DNA of 7,166 nt from positions 1-7,166 of the forward strand of contig CAZHOV010000226.1 of NCBI GenBank assembly GCA_964534315.1, written 5' to 3'. This DNA comes from CAZHOV01 sp964534315 (GTDB lineage Bacteria > Bacteroidota > Bacteroidia > Chitinophagales > Saprospiraceae). The notes below the pieces were generated by a model. The model was not told the DNA's origin, did not search any database, and worked only from the letters and a program-made list of their open reading frames with translations. Below are positions 1 through 6,131 of the stretch, one piece after another (position 1 is the first letter of the stretch; each line of letters starts with the position of its first letter). A program made the translations under genes and the position numbers.

Positions 1-117
<117 letters not shown>

Positions 118-126
<9 letters not shown>

Positions 127-2769
127 ACTAATCCCCCCTACCACTACTTGATAAACAACTAATTTTTTGCCACTCCCCACCACCAAGAAAAGCTGCCCGT
201 TACCATACAAATCGACAATCTCAAAAGGAGTAGTACCTGCCAGGGGAAATAAATTAACTAAGCGGCCATTGCCGTCGAATAAATGGATTTGCTTTTTAGA
301 GCGATCGACTGTACCGATGTAGTCTTTTTGCACACCCGTCAGAGGTACGGCAAATAACTCGTCTTGAGGAGCATTAAATGGATAGGTGAAGCGGTTTTGA
401 ATGGCATTGCCGGCATCGTAGTAGTAAGCCGCCAGCTCTTGCTTGCTCAACACGATATAATCGCTGCGCTCATCGCCGGTGATGTCGGTAAAAACAAATT
501 GAACATCCTGGTTCTGACCGACTTCAAAGAAGAGATTGAATCCCCTGCCGTCTAAAGCCGCCACGTGCGCTTTGCCGTCTGTATTGGTGGTTACGATACG
601 AGGGAATGTTCCGGTATGCTGAAATCCGGCATTGGATAGGAATTTCCCTTCCAGCGCTTTTGGTTCCAGCAAGGGCTTTCCCTTCCGGTCCAGCAACCAC
701 AATTGGCCTTTCTCACTCAATCCGATCATCCAGTCTTTAGCACCTTTTTGAAAGTGTTGAAGCGGGAAGCGAAAGGTATCGCCTACCGCTCTGGGATTCC
801 ATCCCCGCAGAGGCGTACCGTCCAGCTCGAACCCGTAAATATTGCCATTTGCGGAAGCTATGAAATAATTGAATTGATCGCTCTTGTCAAAATCAACCAG
901 TAAAGCGCCATTTGACGCTTTCGTCTTCAAGGAGATCGGGTACACCCCGACCGGGTCTCCCCTGCTGTCGATCAAATGAATCGCATCAGTCGTATTGAAA
1001 AAATATTGTACCTGACCGTCCCCGTAATAATCAACTTGAAAAACCGTAGATAAAACCGGACTACCTAGCGGCTTGGACCATAGTTCACTTCCTTTATCGT
1101 CAAATAAATAAAACCGCATCATCGAATCCTGAATGGCGACCTGATAGCCCCCTTCATCATTATTTTGCAATAAGACTGGTGCTGTCATTGCAGGATGATC
1201 GAGGGGAGCCTGCCAGGCGATCATGGTATTCGACTCAGCTTGGTCGCCCAACAATGCATACCCTTCCATCTCAAATCCGGATTCCCGGGGCTTCAGTTGC
1301 AGGCTTATCCAACCAACCTGCCCGAATAATGCCCATTGCTGATCGAAAAAGACTTTGTGCTCTTGCTTGATCCATCCTTCTACCAGCTTTTGACAATTGG
1401 ACGGATGGACATATATCCAGATACCCGAGAAAGGATCTAGTCGGGGCTGTAATTTTAAAAACGACTCGGTTTGGTAAAGCACTTGTCCGACAATATACTT
1501 ATCGATCCATAATTCTAAAGACCGCCTTGAGTTGGCAAAAACTACATATTTATCGAGAATGACGTAGTAAGGATTGACCATGCCACCTCCCGGCTGGCCA
1601 AACATACCTTCCAGGAAGTTGCCTCCAAAAATGCGCTTTATTTGAAATAATTGATAATCATATGCTTCAAAAGCGCCTACTTGTTCACTATAACTTGCAA
1701 GGAGCTGCTCTGCTTTCTTGACATCTCCTGTGCTGAGAACGAAAAACTGGTTTTCAGCTATATCATTCGTTAAGGGCTCAGTGATCACCAGCCCCATTTC
1801 CTCTCCTGCCCAGGGGCCTACGTAAGCGTCAAAAACTGCTTTGAATTCATTGCTGGCCAACCCTTCGAAGTTGGCTGCCGAGAAAGCACTGAAAAAGGCG
1901 GTATGATCAGGGAGGACAGTAAAAAATCCATGAGCTCTGGTCGAAGGCTGCCTGGCCATCTTTTTAGCCAGCGGACCTGCTGCTTCCGGCAAATAGATTC
2001 CTTCTATGGAAAACAGACTGTCTGAAAGGGCTAATTTAATCCCTCCCCAGGCTGCAGAGCTACTTAAAAAGTCAATATAAACTACACGCTCTCTATTCAT
2101 CATTGTCTTTAATAGCAGGGGAATGGACTTCGTCTGGGCAAATAGAGACAACCCCGCCCCTTCCCGTGAAGTTTTGATCAGCTCTTTGAAAGCAGAATTA
2201 TCAGGTAGTTTTTCTTTTCCATCGCGCCACTGCTCTATTATCCCTTCTACCAAAAGTGAATAGGGAGCTACGATCAGTTTATCGTTATAGACCGTCATGG
2301 CCAGATAGACACTCCCCGGCAGCACCACCTGGTAATTGTCGTGCCCCCGAAAGGTCGTATGCTTAACGTTGATATTATCGGGTATAGCGGCAAGTAGATC
2401 AGCAAAATTCAGATTGGCATTTGGGTTATCCAGAATGTAGGCAAACTCATAGGCATCGGCGCTGGTTACCTGGCAAATACCTACTGCCCGGGCTTGCCAC
2501 AGCCAAGGCTTATAATCGGGAACCAAATCAAAGAACTGGTGAAATGTTTGAAGATCCTTTTTAATTTTTTCTATGGGTGAGAACGCCAGAAAGCCCGATT
2601 TTTCCAATTGATCCAACTGTCTTTCAAATCCGTTGATGGAATCCAACTCAAAGAAATAAGGCGTATTTACCGGAATGGCTTTGTATAATTGATCTTGAGA
2701 GCCAGAACAACTGGCAAGGGAATAAATTAGAATAGAAATAAATAAATTAAGGCGGTTTCGGGCAAGCAT
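118..2769 (-). CDS. Large lipoprotein: DUF3352-like N-terminal region plus seven-repeat beta-propeller-like C-terminal region
   Basis: This 883-residue protein starts with a lipoprotein signal peptide: basic MLARNR, a hydrophobic stretch at 7-19, and a lipobox L18-A19-S20-C21. It should therefore be lipid-anchored in the periplasm or at the outer membrane. Residues about 25-525 resemble the loosely defined DUF3352-type proteins of Bacteroidota; this is from memory and moderately uncertain. From about 530 to 877 there are seven similar repeats at 44-49-residue spacing, each a hydrophobic strand followed by a D/G turn: DDKG (557-560), DSRG (601-604), ELDG (648-651), DRKG (694-697), ALDG (738-741), YDAG (784-787) and DGNG (832-835). 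Several are preceded by acidic FG-GAP-like turns such as YYGDGQ and ITGDERSD. Seven repeats fit a seven-bladed propeller, usually a binding platform. No catalytic motif is visible and the specific function is unknown. The start has no clear Shine-Dalgarno sequence but an A-rich leader. The 3' end lies inside the heptamer array. Confidence 0.9.
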
Positions 2770-2802
2770 TTTTTTTGTAGTTTCAGGTAAAAATACGGAA
2801 AG
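2770..2802. promoter_or_regulatory. Compact divergent intergenic region
   Basis: Only 33 bp separate the start codons of the lipoprotein gene (leftward) and the DUF423 gene (rightward). Any promoter for either gene must lie mostly inside the other gene's 5' coding region. A T-run lies next to the lipoprotein start, and a weak purine stretch CGGAAAG precedes the DUF423 ATG. On the minus strand TATTTTTA resembles the Bacteroidota -7 box TAnnTTTG in seven of eight positions, but I found no matching -33 TTTG. The regulatory reading is tentative. Confidence 0.3.
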
Positions 2803-3195
2803 ATGAATACCTTTTTATTTCCTTTGGGAGGTTTTTTTATGCTAACGGCGGTGATCCTGGGTGCTTTCGGAGCGCACGGCCTGGAGGGGAGCCTTTCTCC
2901 CGAACAATTAGAGACTTACAAAACAGGAGTGACTTACCAGTTTTACCACGCTTTAGCCCTCTTATTTCTGGGCCTTTATAGCCAGCATAATCCATCGAAA
3001 CTATTAAAATGGGCAGGCATCCTGTTTAGCGTAGGAATTTTCCTTTTCTCCGGCTCTATCTATTTGCTTGCCTGTAAAGATTTGCTCGGAATAGCCAGTT
3101 GGAAATGGTTGGGTCCCATCACTCCAATCGGAGGAACCTTGTTTATTATTGGCTGGGGTTTGTTTTTAGGTGCAGTACACTTCAGAAATGCCTAA
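2803..3195 (+). CDS. DUF423 family small membrane protein (YgdD/YwdK type)
   Basis: This 130-residue protein has four predicted membrane helices at about 5-24, 46-60, 68-90 and 104-126, the expected size and topology for DUF423. Family-like motifs are GAFGAHGL (20-27), TGVTYQFYHALAL (41-53), FSGSIYLLA (82-90) and GPITPIGG (104-111). The family is widespread and located in the inner membrane; its biochemical role is not established. The ATG at 2803 gives a first helix that begins at once, as is usual. The gene is divergent from the lipoprotein gene and convergent with the CPMC gene. Its last nine codons and stop lie within a long inverted repeat (3167-3237). Confidence 0.93.
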   Translation: MNTFLFPLGGFFMLTAVILGAFGAHGLEGSLSPEQLETYKTGVTYQFYHALALLFLGLYSQHNPSKLLKWAGILFSVGIFLFSGSIYLLACKDLLGIASWKWLGPITPIGGTLFIIGWGLFLGAVHFRNA

Positions 3196-3237
3196 CACCT
3201 TAAAGGTAGCTGGCATTTCTGAAGTGTACTCCACCTA
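3167..3237. terminator. Long inverted repeat bridging two convergent gene ends (putative bidirectional terminator)
   Basis: Arms 3167-3192 and 3212-3237 pair in 25 of 26 positions; the only mismatch is 3173 against 3231. The 19-nt loop (3193-3211) holds the DUF423 stop codon TAA and can form a small ACCT/AGGT hairpin of its own. The left arm is coding sequence of DUF423, and the outer end of the right arm is the TAG stop of the CPMC gene (3235-3237). Transcripts from both sides would fold into the same stem. On the plus side a pyrimidine-rich tract follows the stem; on the minus side there is no T-tract. The location supports termination, but the length and perfection are more than a terminator needs. 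Confidence 0.6.
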
Positions 3238-3486
3238 GGCGATTTCTTCCTCTTTCTTTCGATTTCTCCACCATACGTAGGCAATTCCTCCGATAATTAA
3301 GTAGGGAGTAGCCAGCATGTAGAGAATCCCATTATTCAATCCCTTACCGGCAGAGCCTCCATTTTTAAGATTACTCTCCGCGGCAATTCTACACATCGGG
3401 CATTGTGCATCGACGGTAGTGGTTGTCAATGGAAATGACAAGGTAAAGATTAAGGCTAATACAGCTAATTTCTTATATAATTTCAT
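3235..3486 (-). CDS. Small signal-peptide and single-TM protein with CPMC motif, oxidase-cluster associated
   Basis: I start this gene at the ATG at 3484-3486, giving 83 residues, because a classical signal peptide follows directly: MKLYKK, a hydrophobic core, then VDA before Gln-Cys. An in-frame GTG at 3526-3528 would put 14 polar residues in front of it. The mature part opens with C29-P-M-C32, then a Gly/Asn-rich stretch with ESNLKNGG (37-44), then one membrane helix at about 53-73 and a charged tail RNRKKEEE. There is no histidine after the CxxC, so it is not a heme c site; a copper or redox role is possible but unproven. From memory, short proteins of this plan sit beside terminal-oxidase genes in many Bacteroidota. 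The gene is separated from DUF420 by the octamer array. Confidence 0.85.
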   Translation of the reverse strand: MKLYKKLAVLALIFTLSFPLTTTTVDAQCPMCRIAAESNLKNGGSAGKGLNNGILYMLATPYLIIGGIAYVWWRNRKKEEEIA

Positions 3487-3528
3487 GGTGTATATTAAAT
3501 TTCTGTTTTTTTTCTTTGTTAACGTCAC

Positions 3529-3642
3529 AGGTTGAATTTACAGAGCATAAAGCTTTTCAAAAAGGCGCTAAGTGCTTAAAAATCTTCACTTTCAGCCTCA
3601 CCACCTTTTACCTAAAGATTATATCATCAATCCAAATTCCCC
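3529..3642. other. Spacer between CPMC gene leader and octamer array
   Basis: About 110 bp of AT-rich sequence without a credible gene, tRNA or strong hairpin on either strand. Apart from the weak promoter candidate I see nothing here. Together with the array that follows it makes up the non-coding gap between the CPMC and DUF420 genes. Confidence 0.6.
3533..3561 (-). promoter_or_regulatory. Weak candidate promoter for the CPMC gene
   Basis: Read on the minus strand, a TTTG (3561-3558) is followed after 17 bases by TAAATTCA (3540-3533), a partial match to the Bacteroidota -33/-7 pattern TTTG and TAnnTTTG. It lies about 47 bases before the chosen ATG at 3486 and downstream of the octamer array on this strand, so it could let the gene be read separately from DUF420. 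The -7 box matches only in its first half, so this is a low-confidence call. Confidence 0.2.
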
Positions 3643-3700
3643 ATTCTCCTATTTTCCCACTTTCCTATTCTCCCACTTTCCTACTCTCCTATTTTCCTTA

Positions 3701-3811
3701 TTTCCTACTTTCCTACTTTCCTATTTTCCCACTCTCCTATTTTCCTATTTTCCTGATTTCCTATTTTCCTGATTTCCTACTTTCCCACTCTCCTACTTTC
3801 CCACTCTCCTA
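3701..3811. repeat. Higher-order duplication within the octamer array, copy 1
   Basis: These 111 bp are identical to 3837-3947, at a distance of 136 bp, which is exactly 17 octamer units. The shared block covers the same order of variant units, including two GATTTCCT units (3755-3762, 3771-3778). Identity of an ordered series of mixed variants indicates duplication of a multi-unit segment and not unit-by-unit slippage. Confidence 0.95.
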
Positions 3812-3836
3812 TTTTCCTACTTTCCTACTCTCCTAC

Positions 3837-3947
3837 TTTCCTACTTTCCTACTTTCCTATTTTCCCACTCTCCTATTTTCCTATTTTCCTGATTTCCTAT
3901 TTTCCTGATTTCCTACTTTCCCACTCTCCTACTTTCCCACTCTCCTA
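3837..3947. repeat. Higher-order duplication within the octamer array, copy 2
   Basis: Exact partner of 3701-3811. It breaks from copy 1 at 3836 on the left (C against A) and at 3948 on the right (C against T), but the octamer register itself continues across both breaks. This copy lies closest to the DUF420 gene end. Confidence 0.95.
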
Positions 3948-3954
3948 CTTTCCT

Positions 3955-4524
3955 CTAATAGTAAGGCAACAGCATAAAATAAACCACAGGTCCTGTAATT
4001 GCTACATATAGCCAGAGGGGAAAAACCCAGCGAGCCATTTTCTTATGCTTTTCAAACTGTTGCGTATATGCTCTTATAAAGGTAAACAAAATAAACGGAA
4101 GAATGATCGCCGCAAGCCCAATATGCGACAATAATATGACTAAATAGATGGTTCGCATACTACCCGCTTCAGCACTTTCTGCTGCACTGAGTACGCCATC
4201 GCCATTCAAGTCTCCGAAGACAGTGGCAGGGGTGGTAAAGTGATAGGCTACATAGGATAGCAAAAAAATTGCCGATAAACTCAACGCTACATAGATTGCC
4301 GCCTGGTGCTGTTTGACCATCTTACGCTTAATAAAATACAACGCTACCAGCAAAACGATTGCGGTCAATCCATTGACAGCTGAGTGAAAAGCAGGTAGGA
4401 AGCTTAGATCTACTGCTACCGGTATCTTTACCTGCCGCATAAGTCCTACTAAAATGATAACAACAGCAGTGATTACCCACGCTGCGATATTTAACCGTTT
4501 TTGTAATTGTATATTCGATTCCAT
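3955..4524 (-). CDS. DUF420 family membrane protein (CtaM/YozB-like), with EF-hand-type loop
   Basis: This 189-residue protein has five predicted membrane helices at about 12-29, 48-66, 76-95, 125-150 and 167-187. DUF420 includes Bacillus YozB and staphylococcal CtaM, which are needed for active heme-A oxidases. Its place behind oxidase subunits III and IV and a SCO-like gene fits that role. Conserved-looking histidines are H47 (FHSAVNG), H95 (AYHF), H134 (LLSHIGLA) and H160 (EKHKKMARW). Unusual is the loop between helices 3 and 4. Residues 105-116 read D-L-N-G-D-G-V-L-S-A-A-E, a full EF-hand calcium loop with D1, N3, D5, G6, S9 and E12, in a place where DUF420 proteins I remember have a short FGGEG-like turn. 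No Shine-Dalgarno site is clear before the ATG (4522-4524). The stop codon abuts the octamer array. Confidence 0.92.
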   Translation of the reverse strand: MESNIQLQKRLNIAAWVITAVVIILVGLMRQVKIPVAVDLSFLPAFHSAVNGLTAIVLLVALYFIKRKMVKQHQAAIYVALSLSAIFLLSYVAYHFTTPATVFGDLNGDGVLSAAESAEAGSMRTIYLVILLSHIGLAAIILPFILFTFIRAYTQQFEKHKKMARWVFPLWLYVAITGPVVYFMLLPYY

Positions 4525-4533
4525 GGTTTGAAT

Positions 4534-4603
4534 AATGAGTGATTAGTAATGAATAATGAGTAATTTAATTTTCACCTTGATTGTTCATTACTCATCATTA
4601 ATT
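4534..4603. repeat. Two inverted degenerate heptamer runs forming a stem
   Basis: Left run in 7-bp steps: AATGAGT, GATTAGT, AATGAAT, AATGAGT (4534-4561). Right run: GTTCATT, ACTCATC, ATTAATT (4583-4603), the same family in opposite orientation. As a result 4540-4553 and 4584-4597 are complementary in 13 of 14 positions across a 30-base loop. The run lies 10-79 bases upstream of the DUF420 start codon, so it would be part of that gene's leader if transcription began further upstream. Confidence 0.75.
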
Positions 4604-4706
4604 ATTATTTGAAATTTTCTATGTATTGCAAATTCTTCATTGTACATTCTAATATCTACCTTTTTTGTAAAGCTCTGGAAATCATAGGTCTTCACGTATT
4701 CCAGTA

Positions 4707-4759
4707 GTGACGTAGTCACGAAAATTTCATTTGGTTTGCCCCACCATTGAAATGGTGGG
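4707..4759. repeat. Paired palindromes, possible REP-like element
   Basis: Two hairpins lie close together: GTGAC-GTA-GTCAC at 4707-4719 and a perfect 9-bp stem at 4740-4748 / 4751-4759 (CCCACCATT, GA, AATGGTGGG). A GTAG tetranucleotide (4704-4707) directly precedes the first, recalling the GTAG/GTRG head of REP elements mobilised by REP-associated tyrosine transposases (IS200/IS605 relatives). No transposase gene is in the window. Neither hairpin is followed by a T-run on either strand, so terminator function is unlikely. Dispersed copies elsewhere in the genome would settle this. Confidence 0.45.
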
Positions 4760-4823
4760 TTGATAATTGTGTTCTTGCCAGGTAGCTTTCATTTTCGGCC
4801 AAGCTTTAGCTGGTGATAGCCTT

Positions 4824-4872
4824 CATTCCTCATTGCACATTGCACATTGCTCATTGCACATTGCTCATTGCA
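4824..4872. repeat. Heptanucleotide tandem array (CATTGCA / CATTGCT), 7 units
   Basis: Units in order: CATTCCT, CATTGCA, CATTGCA, CATTGCT, CATTGCA, CATTGCT, CATTGCA. All share CATT with a changing trinucleotide, as in the array at 1-126. The array ends two bases before the stop codon of the SCO-like gene (TGA at 4877-4875). On the gene's strand the units read TGCAATG or AGCAATG, with TGA arising at the unit joins before AGC. Confidence 0.95.
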
Positions 4873-4874
4873 CG

Positions 4875-5519
4875 TCACTTTTCTTTTTCCCGATCCAATA
4901 CCGGATCTTCCTTTTTTTCTCTCGGTAAGGTAACCGCTAGTTGTTCAACCATCCGGATGACCCGCTCTTGGTTTGAAATATCATAATATTGCCGGATCGT
5001 TAGCTCTGTATTGGTCATGTAAACATAGTTGCAAGCTTCTGACGGCCATGCGTCACAATGTTCTCCCAAGGAGTAGATCTCTTTAACCAGTTGCTTGTGT
5101 TCCCGGGCATCGAGCAGATGGCATTGTCCTTTTTCCAGAAGGGCTTTTTGCTCCAACTCATTTTGTAAAGCCAATGAAGGATCGGTAGTGAATAATAAAA
5201 ACTTTACATCTTCCCGATCGTCAAACTGACTTTTTAAGTCTTTTAATATCTGAAATAGTCGATCATTAGAGGCATTCAAAAAAGCAGAAACGGTAATATT
5301 TCCCTTCAGGATCTCTGCATTCACAACGTCTCCGTTAACTTCTTTTACCGCCAATTTTTCAAGGGATCCAAAATCGCCCAAATCGCTGATTACCTCTACA
5401 TGATAATCATACCCTTTTTTCAGATAATACCACGATAAAAAAGGAAATAAGACAATGAGCATCAGGACCAAAGCTGTTCTAATATATTTCCCAACAGACG
5501 ACTTTTTCTTTTCTTCCAT
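4875..5519 (-). CDS. SCO1/SenC-like thioredoxin-fold protein lacking the copper-binding residues
   Basis: This 214-residue protein has a short basic N-terminus, one membrane anchor at about 13-33, and a periplasmic thioredoxin-like domain (about 55-200), the plan of SCO assembly proteins that deliver copper to the CuA site. The family CxxxC motif should lie after the first core strand, but here that stretch reads F80-L-N-A-S-N-D-R-L-F89, with no cysteine. The usual distal histidine region before the last strands reads E161-A-C-N-Y-V-Y-M168, also without the histidine. The end of the domain (IRQYYDISNQERVIRMVEQL, 175-194) matches the SCO pattern of a YYDG-type turn and final helix. Three other cysteines (C133, C155, C163) exist. 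Copper delivery by the standard site is not possible; a structural or redox role in oxidase assembly is inferred from context. The C-terminus is a charged tail. Confidence 0.8.
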   Translation of the reverse strand: MEEKKKSSVGKYIRTALVLMLIVLFPFLSWYYLKKGYDYHVEVISDLGDFGSLEKLAVKEVNGDVVNAEILKGNITVSAFLNASNDRLFQILKDLKSQFDDREDVKFLLFTTDPSLALQNELEQKALLEKGQCHLLDAREHKQLVKEIYSLGEHCDAWPSEACNYVYMTNTELTIRQYYDISNQERVIRMVEQLAVTLPREKKEDPVLDREKEK

Positions 5520-5591
5520 TCTATATTTTTTATTACCCTCTAAAACAACAAAACATTGGGTTTGTTGGCTTCGAAGATCACTTAAACGTAA

Positions 5592-5629
5592 AATCCCTCT
5601 GTGAGAATTAAATTTCTTACAGAGGGATT
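5592..5629 (-). terminator. Intrinsic terminator after cytochrome oxidase subunit IV
   Basis: Arms 5614-5629 and 5592-5607 form a 16-bp stem with one mismatch (5603 against 5618) around a 6-base loop (5608-5613). Read on the minus strand, the stem is followed at once by TTTT and then ACGTTT, a short interrupted U-tract. It lies 22 bases past the subunit IV stop codon, so it should end or attenuate the subunit III-IV transcript before the SCO-like gene. Confidence 0.7.
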
Positions 5630-5651
5630 ACAATTTGGATATTCTTTTCAA

Positions 5652-6080
5652 TTATTCTTTATCAACGCTTTCAAGTGGATAGATACTTTTAGGCTTTTCT
5701 TCTCCTTCTTCGCTCACTTGTACTTTTTCGGCATCCTTTTCTTTGATGAGCTCTCGGCGGTCGCCCCAGGAATCTCCTTCCTGAAAGAAAGCGATCAAAG
5801 CCCATACTAATAATAAAGTGGGCAGTAAAACAGTCATGGCCAAGCCTTTAGCTTCATAGCGCATATGCATAAATTCGAATACAATATAGTAAGCCTTATA
5901 CAACGAAAGGGCAATCAGTATAAGTCCGGCAACATAAGCAAGCCAAACGTAGTCTTCTAATCCGGAAATGACATGCCCTTTTGCTAATAAGGATATAAAT
6001 ACTTCTACCAGCGTTACTACTCCCAGCAATATTAATCCCTTAAATACCAGCTTTTTTGACTCTTCATAACTTAAACCCAT
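5652..6080 (-). CDS. Cytochrome c oxidase subunit IV family protein
   Basis: This 142-residue membrane protein has three predicted helices at about 13-33, 46-66 and 81-99, the usual plan of small subunit IV proteins of bacterial heme-copper oxidases. The segment YKAYYIVFEFMHMRYE (61-76), joining helices 2 and 3, is the recognisable family motif. The C-terminal 40 residues (GDSWGDRRE onward) are hydrophilic and rich in Glu and Lys, longer than the minimal family form. Subunit IV is not catalytic and is thought to stabilise the complex in the inner membrane. The gene follows subunit III by 51 bp in the same direction, so the two are probably co-transcribed, with a hairpin terminator just downstream. 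Confidence 0.9.
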   Translation of the reverse strand: MGLSYEESKKLVFKGLILLGVVTLVEVFISLLAKGHVISGLEDYVWLAYVAGLILIALSLYKAYYIVFEFMHMRYEAKGLAMTVLLPTLLLVWALIAFFQEGDSWGDRRELIKEKDAEKVQVSEEGEEKPKSIYPLESVDKE

Positions 6081-6131
6081 GATATATTGGAGTTTTTATT
6101 TTTTTGGAAAAAATTCTTTATTACAAATCAA

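Larger units (their letters stand above)
3643..3954. repeat. Octanucleotide tandem array, 39 units (consensus ACTTTCCT)
   Basis: Thirty-nine consecutive 8-bp units fit one uninterrupted register with no insertion or deletion. The units are variants of nnTYTCCY: ACTTTCCT, ATTTTCCT, ACTTTCCC, ACTCTCCT, ATTTTCCC, GATTTCCT and a few others. Substitutions fall almost only in the first two bases, the fourth and the last; TCC is invariant. The last unit ends at 3954 and the DUF420 stop codon (TAG) occupies 3957-3955, so array and gene touch. On the gene's strand most units read AGGAAAGT or AGGAAAAT, giving TAG or TAA across unit joins in all three frames. The plus strand happens to be open over long stretches, but the resulting Pro/Ser/Phe/Leu/Tyr peptide is only a translation of the repeat. 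Confidence 0.98.
4525..4874. other. 350-bp non-coding stretch made of degenerate heptamers and palindromes
   Basis: No credible gene is present between DUF420 and the SCO-like gene. From left to right it holds degenerate heptamers (4534-4561), a spacer, heptamers in the opposite orientation (4583-4603), weak heptamers TATTGCA, AATTCTT, CATTGTA and CATTCTA (4624-4651), a pair of palindromes (4707-4719 and 4740-4759), and a clean CATTGCA/CATTGCT array (4824-4872). This is the largest gap in the oxidase gene series after the octamer array. It would separate DUF420 transcription from the SCO-like gene unless read through. Confidence 0.8.

Noticed and set aside
364..1370. Plus-strand open frames within the lipoprotein gene
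   Set aside because: They are antisense shadows of a long, well-supported coding region.
3235..3486. Heme c attachment at the CPMC motif
   Set aside because: The residue after the second cysteine is Arg, so CxxCH is not present.
3487..3528. GTG start 14 codons upstream for the CPMC protein
   Set aside because: It would place a polar extension before a complete signal peptide; the ATG at 3486 fits much better.
3516..3908. Plus-strand open frame encoding a Pro/Ser/Phe/Leu/Tyr repeat protein (and the overlapping frame 3572-3772)
   Set aside because: It is a translation of the octamer array with no start signal or signal peptide; stop codons are rare on this strand only because of unit composition.
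3643..3954. CRISPR array
   Set aside because: Units are 8 bp with no spacers, and no cas genes are present.
4740..4759. Intrinsic terminator for the SCO-like gene
   Set aside because: The stem is perfect, but no T-run follows it on either strand and it lies more than 100 bases past the stop codon.
5601..5810. Plus-strand open frame opposite the end of subunit IV
   Set aside because: It starts inside the terminator stem and is antisense to subunit IV coding sequence.
6124..6131. Separate promoter for subunit IV (TTGATTTG on the minus strand)
   Set aside because: It misses the conserved A of TAnnTTTG and I found no -33 partner; co-transcription with subunit III explains the layout.
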